40,091 nt of DNA from Flavobacterium sp. (GCA_014378065.1 JACMOK010000124.1:1-40091), one strand, 5' to 3'. Shown: positions 16,917 through 25,949, numbered from the stretch's first letter. Numbers and translations: made by a program. Notes: generated by a model not told the origin, from the sequence alone.

Positions 16917-17324
16917 CTATTCTTCCATTTCTTCCAACAAGCTTTTAATATGATTTGGAGGAAGGATTGGCCGGCCCGTTTTAAGGTCTACAAAAACCAA
17001 AATAAAATGGGCAGTTGTTAATAACTCGTTTTGCTCGCTCCAAATTTCACAGTCGAATTCTATCTTCACCGAACTGTGTTTTTTAAACTTTGTTTTTACC
17101 AATAATAAATCATCATAACGTGCTGGTTTTTTGAAATTTAAGGTCATAGAAACTATCGGAAGTGCGATGCCATTTTCTTCAAGACTTTTGTAAGAAACTC
17201 CTTTGTTTCTCAACCATTCCACCCTTCCGATTTCGAAATAGGGAATGTAGTTGCCATGATATACTACGCCCATTTGGTCTGTTTCTGAATAACGAACCCG
17301 CACTTCTATTTGATGTTCTTTCAT
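16917..17324 (-). CDS. Acyl-CoA thioesterase, YbgC/4HBT hotdog family
   Basis: A hotdog-fold thioesterase of 135 residues, hydrolysing acyl-CoA or similar thioesters in the cytoplasm. It opens with EVRVRYSETDQMGVVYHGNYIPYFEIGRVEWLR. This holds the family's catalytic Asp in the D-x-MG-VYH-NY pattern. The central strand region PARYDDLLLVKT and the C-terminal TGRP..PP motif are also present. It is convergent with the yigZ remnant and divergent from dnaA. Similar proteins sit in Tol-Pal operons in proteobacteria, but there is no such context here, so the substrate is open. Confidence 0.92.
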   Translation of the reverse strand: MKEHQIEVRVRYSETDQMGVVYHGNYIPYFEIGRVEWLRNKGVSYKSLEENGIALPIVSMTLNFKKPARYDDLLLVKTKFKKHSSVKIEFDCEIWSEQNELLTTAHFILVFVDLKTGRPILPPNHIKSLLEEMEE

Positions 17325-17383
17325 ATTGTTTATAATAAAATTATACTATCTTTATGGTTCGAAAAACACTCGTCTTACAACAA

Positions 17384-17391
17384 TATTTTTG
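17384..17391 (+). promoter_or_regulatory. Candidate -7 box TATTTTTG before dnaA
   Basis: It matches TAnnTTTG about 130 bases before the dnaA ATG in the A+T-rich divergent region shared with the thioesterase gene. No paired -33 element is clear, and other A/T-rich near-matches lie closer to the start codon. Confidence 0.25.
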
Positions 17392-17523
17392 AAAAATCAA
17401 CCGCTATTTTATTTTTTTTTAACGATTTTTGTTCACATATTTGTTACCCCAAAAATAAGTTAAATACCCGCTATTTTTCTTGTAAGAGAACCTTTAATAA
17501 AAACACAAATTTAGTAAATTAGT

Positions 17524-18951
17524 ATGAGCAAAACTGCGCAATCAGTCTGGGAAAATTGTCTGTCTTTTATAAAGGACAATATCCAGGATCAAGCTTACAA
17601 AACTTGGTTCGAACCGATTAAGTCTGTTGAGCTAACCGATAATGCTTTATACATACAAGTTCCCAGTAAATTTTTCTACGAATGGCTCGAAGAGCACTAC
17701 GTTAAATTGTTAAAAGTGGCGCTCACCAAAGAACTCGGAAAGAATGCCAAGTTGCTGTACAAAATCAAGATGGAAAATACTTATGGCAACAAACAACCTT
17801 TTACAGAGCAGTTGCCTAGTGCCCACAGAAGTTCAATGAAGCCTCAGGAAGTAGATGCTCCGTTTAAAAATTTAAGTCCCGAATTAAAAAATCCATTTGT
17901 AATTCCCGGAATTCGAAATTTGAAAATCGAATCACAACTCAATGCCAATTATAGTTTTGATAATTTTCTCGAGGGCGATTCTAACCGATTGGCGCGCTCT
18001 GCGGGGATGGCCGTTGCCAACAAACCAGGAGGCACTTCTTTCAATCCACTACTGATATTTGGTGGTGTTGGTTTGGGAAAAACCCATCTGGCCCATGCTA
18101 TCGGCGTGGAGATTAAAGATAAATATCCGGAAAAAACCGTACTGTATATTTCTGCAGAAATCTTTACCCAGCAGTATATCGATTCGGTCAAGAAAAACAA
18201 CAGAAACGATTTTATACATTTTTACCAGCTGATTGATGTTTTAATCATTGATGACGTTCAATTTCTATCGGGCAAATCAGGTACGCAGGATGTGTTTTTT
18301 CATATTTTCAACTATTTGCACCAAAACGGCAAACAGGTAATTCTGACTTCCGACAAGGCGCCCGTAGACATGCAAGACATTGAGCAGCGTTTGCTTTCGC
18401 GTTTCAAATGGGGACTTTCAGCCGAATTACATCAGCCTGATTATGAAACCAGAATTTCAATCTTAAAAAATATATTGTATCGCGATGGTGTAGAAATGCC
18501 AGATGATATTATTGAATATGTTGCTCGAAACATCAAATCAAATGTGCGAGAATTGGAGGGTGCCATTATCTCTTTGATAGCGCAATCTTCTTTCAACAAA
18601 AAAGAAGTTACTTTAGAGTTGGCGAAACACGTTGTCGAAAAGTTTGTTAAAAACGTAAAACGCGAAATTTCTATTGACTACATTCAAAAGATTGTGTCTG
18701 ATTATTTCCAACTGGATTTAGAAACGTTGCAATCCAAGACCAGAAAACGTCACGTTGTTCAAGCCAGGCAACTGGCGATGTTTTTCGCTAAAAAATTCAC
18801 CAAAGCGTCGTTGGCCAATATTGGTTCTCAAATAGGCGACCGCGACCATGCCACTGTTTTACATGCCTGTAAGACGGTTGACAATCTAGTGGCTACGGAC
18901 AAACAATTCAAGAAATTTGTGGAAGACATTCACAAAAAACTATCCTTGTAA
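17524..18951 (+). CDS. dnaA: Chromosomal replication initiator protein DnaA
   Basis: Binds DnaA boxes and opens the origin to start chromosome replication. It has 475 residues with the four standard domains. Domain I (about 1-85) opens SVWENCLSFI..Q.Y.TWF. A variable linker follows. The AAA+ domain has Walker A GGVGLGKT (180-187), Walker B LIIDDVQFL and the arginine-finger region. The C-terminal DNA-binding domain carries the signature IGDRDHATVLHACKTV. The stop codon is followed at once by the ATG of the phosphatase gene. The upstream 200 bp lacks a visible cluster of DnaA boxes, so the origin is not necessarily here. Confidence 0.98.
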   Translation: MSKTAQSVWENCLSFIKDNIQDQAYKTWFEPIKSVELTDNALYIQVPSKFFYEWLEEHYVKLLKVALTKELGKNAKLLYKIKMENTYGNKQPFTEQLPSAHRSSMKPQEVDAPFKNLSPELKNPFVIPGIRNLKIESQLNANYSFDNFLEGDSNRLARSAGMAVANKPGGTSFNPLLIFGGVGLGKTHLAHAIGVEIKDKYPEKTVLYISAEIFTQQYIDSVKKNNRNDFIHFYQLIDVLIIDDVQFLSGKSGTQDVFFHIFNYLHQNGKQVILTSDKAPVDMQDIEQRLLSRFKWGLSAELHQPDYETRISILKNILYRDGVEMPDDIIEYVARNIKSNVRELEGAIISLIAQSSFNKKEVTLELAKHVVEKFVKNVKREISIDYIQKIVSDYFQLDLETLQSKTRKRHVVQARQLAMFFAKKFTKASLANIGSQIGDRDHATVLHACKTVDNLVATDKQFKKFVEDIHKKLSL

Positions 18952-19419
18952 ATGCCTGTTAAAATTTTGATGGTTTGCCTCGGTAATATCTGTCGTTCTC
19001 CCTTGGCAGAAGGGTTACTTGAGTCCAAAATTCCAAAAAAAGATTTTATTGTTGACTCTGCCGGTACGGGCAATTGGCATGTGGGCAAACAGCCAGACGA
19101 GCGTTCGATAGCGGTAGCTAAAAAAAACGGCATTGATATATCGTATCAACGAGGCCGACAGTTTGTACCGACCGATTTCGAAATTTACGATTACATTTAC
19201 GTCATGGACAATACCAACTTTATGGACGTGGTAGCGATGGCGAAAAACGAAGACCAAAAATGTAAAGTTCATCTCATCTTAAATGAACTTTTCCCAGGCG
19301 AAAATGTAGATGTCCCCGATCCCTATTTCGGTTTGCAAAATGGCTTCGATACGGTGTACGAGATGCTCAACGAAACTTGCGATGCTATAGCCAAAAAGCT
19401 AATGGCCAAACATTCTTAA
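18952..19419 (+). CDS. Low-molecular-weight protein-tyrosine phosphatase
   Basis: Dephosphorylates phosphotyrosine residues, in bacteria often as partner of a tyrosine kinase controlling polysaccharide export. It has 155 residues, full length. The phosphate-binding loop CLGNICRS (C9 nucleophile, R15) fits C-x5-R. The general-acid Asp lies in the VPDPYFG motif near the C-terminus. The ATG follows the dnaA stop with no gap (TAAATG), so translation is probably coupled to dnaA. No tyrosine kinase gene is nearby, so the partner is unknown. Confidence 0.95.
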   Translation: MPVKILMVCLGNICRSPLAEGLLESKIPKKDFIVDSAGTGNWHVGKQPDERSIAVAKKNGIDISYQRGRQFVPTDFEIYDYIYVMDNTNFMDVVAMAKNEDQKCKVHLILNELFPGENVDVPDPYFGLQNGFDTVYEMLNETCDAIAKKLMAKHS

Positions 19420-19428
19420 GCTCGCTTT

Positions 19429-20142
19429 ATGAAAATGAATGGAAAACTATATTTGATTCCGACTACATTAGGAGATTGTGATCCTTTGGATGTATTGCCG
19501 TCAACTGTTAAACGAGCCATTGAATTTATCGAAGATTACATTGTCGAAAATGAAAAAACAGCCCGCAAAGCTATAAAAATTATCAACCCTCAAAAAGTGC
19601 AAGCTACCTTGCGCTTTCAGATGTTAAACAAACACACCGAAATTTCCGAGCACAATAAGATGATCCAACCTTGTCTTGAAGGTAAAAACATCGGATTAAT
19701 GAGTGAAGCAGGTTGCCCCGGAATTGCTGATCCCGGGGCTGTAATGGTAAAACTAGCACACGAAAAAGGAATTCAGGTGGTTCCATTGGTGGGCCCCTCT
19801 TCCATTTTACTGGCAATGATGGCCTCGGGTATGAATGGCCAGCGTTTCACTTTTAACGGCTACCTTCCGATTGAGAAAAGCGATAAAAAAACAGTCTTAA
19901 AAGCCTTGGAGAAAACTTCGCAAGATAAAAATGAATCGCAACTGTTCATCGAAACTCCTTACCGAAACAATAAATTGTTAGAAGAAATGCTTCAAACCTT
20001 GCAGCCTAACACGCATTTATGCATCGCGGCTGATATAACGTTGCCAACCGAATACATTAAAACGTTCCGCATACAAGATTGGAAAAAAGTAAAAATTGAT
20101 CTGCACAACCGACCCACTATTTTTATCATTCATAAAATCTAA
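19429..20142 (+). CDS. SAM-dependent methyltransferase, tetrapyrrole-methylase fold (RsmI-like)
   Basis: Belongs to the RsmI branch of the tetrapyrrole methylase family. RsmI itself 2'-O-methylates cytidine 1402 of 16S rRNA. It has 237 residues, shorter than the roughly 285 of E. coli RsmI. It has LYLIPTTLGD at the N-terminus, MSEAGCPGIADPG as the signature loop, then VVPLVGPSSILLAMMASG and FNGYLPIEK. The N-terminal third is unlike canonical RsmI. Bacteroidetes often carry this short form besides a canonical rsmI, so its target may differ and I give no symbol. The ATG at 19435 is an alternative start. It lies 9 bp after the phosphatase gene, probably in the same transcript. Confidence 0.88.
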   Translation: MKMNGKLYLIPTTLGDCDPLDVLPSTVKRAIEFIEDYIVENEKTARKAIKIINPQKVQATLRFQMLNKHTEISEHNKMIQPCLEGKNIGLMSEAGCPGIADPGAVMVKLAHEKGIQVVPLVGPSSILLAMMASGMNGQRFTFNGYLPIEKSDKKTVLKALEKTSQDKNESQLFIETPYRNNKLLEEMLQTLQPNTHLCIAADITLPTEYIKTFRIQDWKKVKIDLHNRPTIFIIHKI

Positions 20143-20152
20143 ACCAAAAAAA

Positions 20153-20171
20153 ACCTGCCGTAACGACAGGT
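20153..20171 (-). terminator. Terminator of the minus-strand lysozyme-like gene
   Basis: The stem is ACCTGCCG paired with CGACAGGT (one C-A mismatch) around TAA. On the minus strand a run of eight T residues follows. It may also slow transcription from the convergent methylase gene, where the plus-strand T-run is weak. Confidence 0.65.
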
Positions 20172-20191
20172 GACTTTTAATTCAGTAAATC

Positions 20192-20824
20192 TTAATTTGC
20201 CTTGGCATTTTGATCGGCAATAATTCCTTCGGTTTCATAGCCTCCAAAATCCCTCATATATGTTTTTACAGAAGTACCATAATCGTCTTTACATTTTTTG
20301 GCGCCATTGCTATTCAAGAAACGTTTGACAGATCCCGCACCACCTAAATGAGCCGCTGCCAAAATTCCAGATTCGGTTATCTTTACGCCACTCACAATAC
20401 TACCTGAAAATTTTTCTATTTCCGCTTTTAACTCCCATTTGTTTTTCGACAATAACGCAACAAACGCTTTTTCCTGCAATTTAGGACTGTTGAGGAAGGT
20501 CAGACTATCATCAATACCTACGGTTTTCAAAGTTTCTAGACCAAATTGGTATTTGCCCATGTAGCCCAGCGAATTTATTTTTTTGTACTTGCCTTGTGAT
20601 TCCTTGTAAGCTAATGCCTCTTTAAAACCGATAAAAAACTTGCCGGTAAAAGGAATATTTAAATAAGCGTAATCTTTTTGTTCTTTGGAAGGAAAACGAT
20701 AGGAAAGCTCTTCATTATCAGATTGAAACCAGTTATGAAATTGCAATTCGAAAGGTTTAAACCCCGAACTTAAGTAAGCAATAATTAGAGCGAGAATAGT
20801 GTAAAAGGACCATTTTTTAAACAT
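20192..20824 (-). CDS. Membrane-anchored lysozyme-like (lytic transglycosylase-type) protein
   Basis: Probably cleaves or binds peptidoglycan in the periplasm. It has 210 residues. An N-terminal hydrophobic segment (about 5-20) serves as signal or anchor. The catalytic-like stretch EALAYKESQGKY (E75) is followed by NSLGYMGKYQFG, the E-S-x-G...G-x-YQF pattern of goose-type/SLT transglycosylases. AAAHLGGAGSV near the C-terminus resembles the AHN/AHxxG motif of that fold. It lies downstream of mltG and dapF, which fits a wall role. The exact family is not certain. A non-enzymatic peptidoglycan-binding protein is possible. Confidence 0.78.
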   Translation of the reverse strand: MFKKWSFYTILALIIAYLSSGFKPFELQFHNWFQSDNEELSYRFPSKEQKDYAYLNIPFTGKFFIGFKEALAYKESQGKYKKINSLGYMGKYQFGLETLKTVGIDDSLTFLNSPKLQEKAFVALLSKNKWELKAEIEKFSGSIVSGVKITESGILAAAHLGGAGSVKRFLNSNGAKKCKDDYGTSVKTYMRDFGGYETEGIIADQNAKAN

Positions 20825-20921
20825 ACATTGTTTTTCTTCTCAACCTGTCACCCGAGAAATTTCTGCGGTGCAAATCTAAGACTAAAAATTACAATATTGA
20901 ATATCAATCAGTTAAAGTTTT

Positions 20922-21839
20922 CTAAAAGTATAAAGCGCGAAACTTTACATCTCCTGAACCACTGATTTCAATCGTTGGAGCTGGGATTTTGACGGTGTTA
21001 AAAATAGCAAACACCGTTTTTAACAAGTGGGAATTTGTTTTTATTTTAGTCAAGTCGGCGTCGAAACTGACATAAAATTGTCTAAATCTTTTAGATTCTG
21101 GGAGAAAAATAGTGTTAATAAATTCGTCATTTCCTGTGATCATGCCCTCTGCTCCGTAACCAACAGCTACATTTAACCATTGGGGAATTTTGGACTGTTT
21201 GAAGAAAGAATGCACATTTACAGAAAGCCAGTAGGTTTGTCCGTTATAATCTTTTAAAATTTGTTGTGGTAAATTCCTACCCAATACATTGGGTCTTGCA
21301 GACGCATAAGGCGTGGTGTGAAATGAAAATTTTGGAACAATGCGTTGCTCTTTCCACAGCAATTCTTGCGACACAAACAAAGCCGTTCCAGAGGCATTGG
21401 CTACAACATCGCCTACCGACGCACCCCAATTCGAGGAATAACCGTCAAAAACTTCAACTGCAGACAAAAACACAAATCCTAATGTAGCGCCGTAAACCAA
21501 CTGGCTCCTGCGGCTTGCTCCACTCCACTGCAATGCATTTTTGCCAATGCTTCCCAATTGATATGACGAAAAAACATGACCAGCCTTATCCATCTGCAAC
21601 CATTCGGAGTTGTCATTGATAAAATGAAAATCTGATTTAGGGTAATCGGCGTACCAGAGTTGGTTTAATGCAACCAGCGCTCCTGCCGAAAGTATGCTTT
21701 CAGAAATAATCACGGCATTTCTTTTTTTGACATGGAGCGAGTCTGACGGTTTTAAAAACTGCTCAACCTTCTCTTGTCCAAAAACAGAGATACCAATTCC
21801 AATAAAAAGGAATAAAAAAAAAGGTGTTTTAAATTTCAA
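20922..21839 (-). CDS. DUF2279 family periplasmic/outer-membrane protein
   Basis: A predicted exported protein of 305 residues with a signal peptide at about 1-21 (ends VFGQ). Its DUF2279 (YfiM-like) core includes LNQLWYADYP, DKAGHVFSSYQLG and WGASVGDVVANASG, with short hydrophobic segments. The conserved His and Asp residues of DKAGH and GDVVAN are typical. The function of the family is unknown; it is found near envelope genes. It starts 3 bp after mltG ends, so it belongs to the same operon. The C-terminal half predicts beta strands and may sit in or against the outer membrane, which is inference. Confidence 0.85.
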   Translation of the reverse strand: MKFKTPFFLFLFIGIGISVFGQEKVEQFLKPSDSLHVKKRNAVIISESILSAGALVALNQLWYADYPKSDFHFINDNSEWLQMDKAGHVFSSYQLGSIGKNALQWSGASRRSQLVYGATLGFVFLSAVEVFDGYSSNWGASVGDVVANASGTALFVSQELLWKEQRIVPKFSFHTTPYASARPNVLGRNLPQQILKDYNGQTYWLSVNVHSFFKQSKIPQWLNVAVGYGAEGMITGNDEFINTIFLPESKRFRQFYVSFDADLTKIKTNSHLLKTVFAIFNTVKIPAPTIEISGSGDVKFRALYF

Positions 21840-21842
21840 AAT

Positions 21843-22886
21843 CTATCGTTTTATACCTTGACTATTCACCCATGCCACATACTTCTGGCGATTGACTTCA
21901 TGCTGCGCCGCAGTAACAGCAAATTCATGATAGCCAAAATTGGTCACACTTGCACAAAAATAAATATAATGGTGCTTTTCTGGATTTAACACAGCATCTA
22001 AAGCAGTAATGTCGGGCATGGCAATAGGCCCGGGTGGCAATCCTTCATATCGATATGTATTGTAACGTGAATCGGTCTCGAGATCCTTATACAAAACCCT
22101 TTTAATGACCTGATTGAAATCGTTCGATTGCAATTTAACTGCATAAATTACGGTAGGGTCAGCTTCTAGTTTCATCCCTTTGGCCAGTCGATTGAGATAC
22201 ACGCCCGCCACTTTTGGGCGTTCGTCATTTTTAACTGTTTCTTTGTGCACAATTGAAGCAAGGATTGCCACTTGGATAGGCGTAAGATTCAAATCTTTGG
22301 CTTTCGCTAAACGGGCTGTTGTCCAGAACATCCGGTATTCCTTGGCCATTTTGTCCCTAAACTTCACCGCACTGGTATTCCAGAAAAATTCGTAAGAATT
22401 GGGTATACACAGCGCCAAGACATTGGCTTCCGTAAAGCCATTCGCTTCTAAAAATCGTTGGTCTCTGAAGGCCGTCAAAATGCTCAAGCTGTCGGCTTCT
22501 ATTTGGAAACCAATTCTGCCGGCGAAATTCTCAAGCCTTTCCTGATTGTTAAAGGCTAGTTTTACTGGTACATTTTGTCGTAAGGCATTGATGATATCGT
22601 TGCTGTTCATTCCTTTCTTCAATAAAAATTGCCCCGACTTATCCGCTTTTTGCGGGTAAGATTTTTTCTCTGCCACGGTTTCAAAACGCGACATGTCTTT
22701 GACATAGGCACTCATGATTTGTTTTACTTCCACATAATCTGCACCCGTGGGTATGGCTACAAATACTTCTTTGTCTTGGAATTTTGTGTTTCCGGAAAAG
22801 ATATCGCGATACAGCAAATAGCCATAAATAATCAGCCCTGTAATGAGAACAACCGAAACAACACCAATAATTTTTTTAATGCTCAA
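21843..22886 (-). CDS. mltG: Endolytic transglycosylase MltG
   Basis: An inner-membrane lytic transglycosylase that cuts nascent glycan strands and so sets strand length. It has 347 residues. One N-terminal membrane helix (about 5-26) is followed by a LysM-like region, then the YceG catalytic domain. The catalytic Glu is E216 in ASIVHKETVKND, followed by KVAGVYLNRLAKGMKLEADPTVIYA, with YNTYRYEGLPPGPI and NPEKHHYIYFCA further on. All family landmarks are present. It lies 12 bp after the GNAT gene and 3 bp before the DUF2279 gene in an apparent dapF operon. Confidence 0.96.
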   Translation of the reverse strand: MSIKKIIGVVSVVLITGLIIYGYLLYRDIFSGNTKFQDKEVFVAIPTGADYVEVKQIMSAYVKDMSRFETVAEKKSYPQKADKSGQFLLKKGMNSNDIINALRQNVPVKLAFNNQERLENFAGRIGFQIEADSLSILTAFRDQRFLEANGFTEANVLALCIPNSYEFFWNTSAVKFRDKMAKEYRMFWTTARLAKAKDLNLTPIQVAILASIVHKETVKNDERPKVAGVYLNRLAKGMKLEADPTVIYAVKLQSNDFNQVIKRVLYKDLETDSRYNTYRYEGLPPGPIAMPDITALDAVLNPEKHHYIYFCASVTNFGYHEFAVTAAQHEVNRQKYVAWVNSQGIKR

Positions 22887-22898
22887 AATTTAAAAGTT

Positions 22899-23459
22899 TT
22901 AAAATTGCTGTGTCAGTTCGCTGACACTCGTTGGCTGATGGACTAATTGAAACAGCACTTCGTCATGGTAAATGCCTCTAACCAAATTCCATTGCTTTTT
23001 GATACCGATTTTTTCAAATCCAAAATTAGCAAAAAGGGCGAGACTGGCTTGGTTTGCGACATCAATATTGGCGTACAACTGATGTAAATTTAAATGAGCA
23101 AAAGCATACTGAATTAGCAGTTCCAACGATTCACTGCCAACACCACTATTGCGATGAACAAGATCCTTTATCAATATACCGATGCCCGCGCGATTGTTCT
23201 TAGGATCAAAATCAAACAAATCAATCAAACCAACTGCCGGAAAATCTTGTCCTTTGCAGATGGCCAAGCGCAATTGCTTGGCTTCATAAATATCTTGATG
23301 CGCATTTTCTAAATATTGCCGAACCAAAAAACGACTGTAAGGAGTGTGAGTATTGCTGACCTGCCAAATGCTTTCGTCATTTTCAACTGCATAAACAAAC
23401 TCCAAATCATTGGGTTCGAGTGCACGCAAATAAACCGTTTTTCCTTTTAATGTTAACAT
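22899..23459 (-). CDS. GNAT acetyltransferase, RimJ/RimL/SpeG type
   Basis: An acetyl-CoA-dependent acetyltransferase of 186 residues. It opens LTLKGKTVYLRALEPNDLEFVYAVEND. The acetyl-CoA site lies in GIGILI then RNSGVGSESLELLIQYAF, and the motif B region reads NIDVANQASLALFANFGFE. Similar to SpeG and RimJ/L families. The substrate (ribosomal protein N-terminus, polyamine or a small metabolite) cannot be told apart by eye. Its start overlaps the end of dapF by 7 bp, so it is probably translated with it. Confidence 0.9.
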   Translation of the reverse strand: MLTLKGKTVYLRALEPNDLEFVYAVENDESIWQVSNTHTPYSRFLVRQYLENAHQDIYEAKQLRLAICKGQDFPAVGLIDLFDFDPKNNRAGIGILIKDLVHRNSGVGSESLELLIQYAFAHLNLHQLYANIDVANQASLALFANFGFEKIGIKKQWNLVRGIYHDEVLFQLVHQPTSVSELTQQF

Positions 23460-24235
23460 TCAATAGTACCTTTAAAAACGAAAGTGGCCGGACCAATTAA
23501 CCTGACATTAGTGTAAACCGTTTCTTCTTTATCAAATAAAACTTCTAGTTTTCCGCCAGCTACATCTATGTTTATGGCGTTGGCATGGGTTTTTCCTGTA
23601 GCATGCATCGCAACGGCGACTGCAGTCGCCCCGGTACCGCACGATAAGGTTTCGTCTTCGACCCCTCGCTCGTAAGTTCTAATGGCAAAGGTGTTTTCGG
23701 AAATCTGTCTCACAAAATTGACGTTGCTTCCCGATTTACCATACAGATCGCCATGTCTTATGGTACTTCCCAAAGTCTTAACATCGAGCGAAAACAAATC
23801 GACTTCCATTTGCACATGATGTGGGGAACCTGTATCTAAAAAAACAAAGTCAGGATGAACGGCTATATTTTCTACATCACGCATTGCAAGGGAAACAGTA
23901 CCATCCTCAAAAATCGTAGCGTGGTGCAGACCATCAATAGCATGGAAAGAAGCAGTACTTTGAATTATTCCAAGTCTTTTAGCAAAGGCGGCAATACACC
24001 TTCCTCCATTGCCACACATCGAGCTCAGGTTACCGTCTGAGTTGTAATAGGTCATTATAAAATCGGATTTGGTGTCGTTTTCGAGTAGTATCAAACCATC
24101 GCCACCAATTCCAAAACGGCGATCGCACAACTTTTTTACGAGATCGATATTTTTTTTGGGAAAGAAATCTTGACGATTATCAATCATCACAAAATCATTT
24201 CCAGTGCCTTCGTACTTGTAAAATATAATTTGCAT
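23453..24235 (-). CDS. dapF: Diaminopimelate epimerase
   Basis: Converts LL- to meso-diaminopimelate, the precursor of lysine and the peptidoglycan cross-linking residue. It has 260 residues in two mirrored domains, each with one catalytic Cys. C74 lies in SSMCGNGGRC and C199 in LSCGTGATA. The conserved opening YKYEGTGNDFVMIDN is present. The start at 24235 gives MQIIFYKYEG and is preferred over an upstream codon at 24277 that would add 14 non-conserved residues. It heads a minus-strand group with GNAT, mltG and DUF2279, which joins precursor supply to wall remodelling. Confidence 0.97.
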   Translation of the reverse strand: MQIIFYKYEGTGNDFVMIDNRQDFFPKKNIDLVKKLCDRRFGIGGDGLILLENDTKSDFIMTYYNSDGNLSSMCGNGGRCIAAFAKRLGIIQSTASFHAIDGLHHATIFEDGTVSLAMRDVENIAVHPDFVFLDTGSPHHVQMEVDLFSLDVKTLGSTIRHGDLYGKSGSNVNFVRQISENTFAIRTYERGVEDETLSCGTGATAVAVAMHATGKTHANAINIDVAGGKLEVLFDKEETVYTNVRLIGPATFVFKGTIEC

Positions 24236-24456
24236 CGGTAATTTTTCAATCGTAACAAATGTACAAATAATATACAAAAATGCTATTGCGTACTAAAGGG
24301 TAAAATAGAGGCCAAGCGGCACTCAAAATTGATTTGCTAAAAAAACGTTAATCCTTGTTAAACGGGAGTTAAACTCGATTATCGAAAACAATACTTTTAT
24401 AATTTTACGGTTATAATTAGCCTAAACAAATGTTTAATTCAAAATTGAAATAAAAA

Positions 24457-25854
24457 ATGAAAAAAATTTCGAGTTTATTTTTAGTGTCATTGCTAAGTGG
24501 TGCAACAACACTTGGAGGTTACAAACTGTTTATAGACGATGACGGACTATTTTCAAAACAAAAAAATATAGTCACTTTAGCCCCTTTAAATTATTCCAAA
24601 AATGTTAGTTTGGGAAATGAGGCGGTTGACTTTACAGATGCGGCCGACAAAACGGTACATTCGGTAGTTCATGTTAAAAACGTGTCTTACAGAACAGTTT
24701 CGAACCCGATGATGGAATTTTTTTACGGATATAAAGGCGGACAGCAACAAGAGCAAGTAGGGACTGGTTCTGGTGTAATCATTTCCGAAGATGGATACAT
24801 CGTCACCAACAACCATGTAGTACAGGATGCTGCTGATATCGAAATTACCCTCAACAACAAAAAAACTTACAAGGCAAAATTAGTTGGCACCGACTCTAAA
24901 ATGGATATCGCATTGCTTAAAATTGATGCGACAGAAAAATTGCCCTATACCGTTTTTGCCGATTCTGATAATGTAAGAGTGGGAGAATGGGTTTTGGCGG
25001 TCGGAAATCCGTACAATTTAAATTCTACCGTGACTGCGGGAATCGTGTCGGCCAAAGCCCGAAACCTAGACACCAATGGTATTCAATCGTTTATTCAGAC
25101 AGATGCCGCAGTTAATCCAGGCAATAGTGGCGGGGCGCTTGTCAATACCCATGGAGAATTGATTGGCATCAATACCATGATTTCTTCACAAACTGGCTCT
25201 TATGTCGGTTACTCGTTTGCCATTCCATCAAATATCACGCGCAAAATAATTCAAGATATAATGGAATTCGGAAATGTACAACGAGGCATCCTAGGTGTAG
25301 AAGGCGGCGAACTAAATGGCAATGCGTCTAAAGAATTGGGTATCTCAGAAACCCAAGGGTTCTACATTAGTAGAGTAACGAAAAATTCGGGGGCCGAAAA
25401 ATCAGGATTGACCAAGGGCGACATCATTATCAAACTAGACCAGCAAAATATTTCTTCTTATGCCGATTTATCTGGATTTATCAATACAAAAAGACCCAAT
25501 GATAAAGTTGTAGTAACTTATCTCAGAAATGGAAAAACTTTAGCTGTACCAGTAATCTTAAATAAAAATGAATTTGTCAGTACAGAGTTTAAAGGGATAG
25601 AACTGGAAAACATAAGTGCCGCAGATAGAAAAAAATTTAACATTGATTCGGGCGTGCGAATTAAAGATATTACCAATGAAAACTTAAAACCATATTATGA
25701 CGAGCTCAAAGGCAATATCATCATCAGCATCGATAATACCAAAGTCGCCGATGTCGAAACCATATCAAGACTGTTAGGCAAAAAATCAGAAAGCCAAAGT
25801 GTGAGCATTGAAATGATTAACAAAATGGGGCAAAGGATTAGAATTATTATTTAA
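24457..25854 (+). CDS. HtrA/DegP-like periplasmic serine protease
   Basis: Degrades or refolds damaged envelope proteins. It has 465 residues. An N-terminal hydrophobic segment (about 5-22) exports or anchors it. The trypsin-like domain has the triad H120 (VTNNHVV), D150 (SKMDIALLKI) and S224 (AVNPGNSGGALVN). PDZ1, about 275-365, is recognisable (SGAEKSGLTKGDIIIKLD). A second, shorter C-terminal PDZ-like domain, about 375-465, lacks a clear GLGF-type loop. Expression may respond to envelope stress, but no operator is visible. It is a stand-alone gene, divergent from dapF and closed by a strong terminator. Confidence 0.95.
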   Translation: MKKISSLFLVSLLSGATTLGGYKLFIDDDGLFSKQKNIVTLAPLNYSKNVSLGNEAVDFTDAADKTVHSVVHVKNVSYRTVSNPMMEFFYGYKGGQQQEQVGTGSGVIISEDGYIVTNNHVVQDAADIEITLNNKKTYKAKLVGTDSKMDIALLKIDATEKLPYTVFADSDNVRVGEWVLAVGNPYNLNSTVTAGIVSAKARNLDTNGIQSFIQTDAAVNPGNSGGALVNTHGELIGINTMISSQTGSYVGYSFAIPSNITRKIIQDIMEFGNVQRGILGVEGGELNGNASKELGISETQGFYISRVTKNSGAEKSGLTKGDIIIKLDQQNISSYADLSGFINTKRPNDKVVVTYLRNGKTLAVPVILNKNEFVSTEFKGIELENISAADRKKFNIDSGVRIKDITNENLKPYYDELKGNIIISIDNTKVADVETISRLLGKKSESQSVSIEMINKMGQRIRIII

Positions 25855-25875
25855 AAGGTTAATTCAATTTGTTGG

Positions 25876-25905
25876 AAGCCATCTCAATCCGAGATGGCTT
25901 TTTTT
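25876..25905 (+). terminator. Terminator of the HtrA gene
   Basis: A 10-bp perfect stem AAGCCATCTC/GAGATGGCTT with loop AATCC is followed by TTTTTA. It lies 22 bases after the stop codon. Confidence 0.9.
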
Positions 25906-25949
25906 ATTAAACTCTTTAATAAATACGTTACGAAATCGATTGAAATCGA

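Noticed and set aside
17325..17523. Chromosome origin next to dnaA
   Set aside because: No cluster of DnaA boxes (TTATCCACA-like) can be seen in this region; Bacteroidetes origins are not always beside dnaA. A strand-skew calculation would decide.
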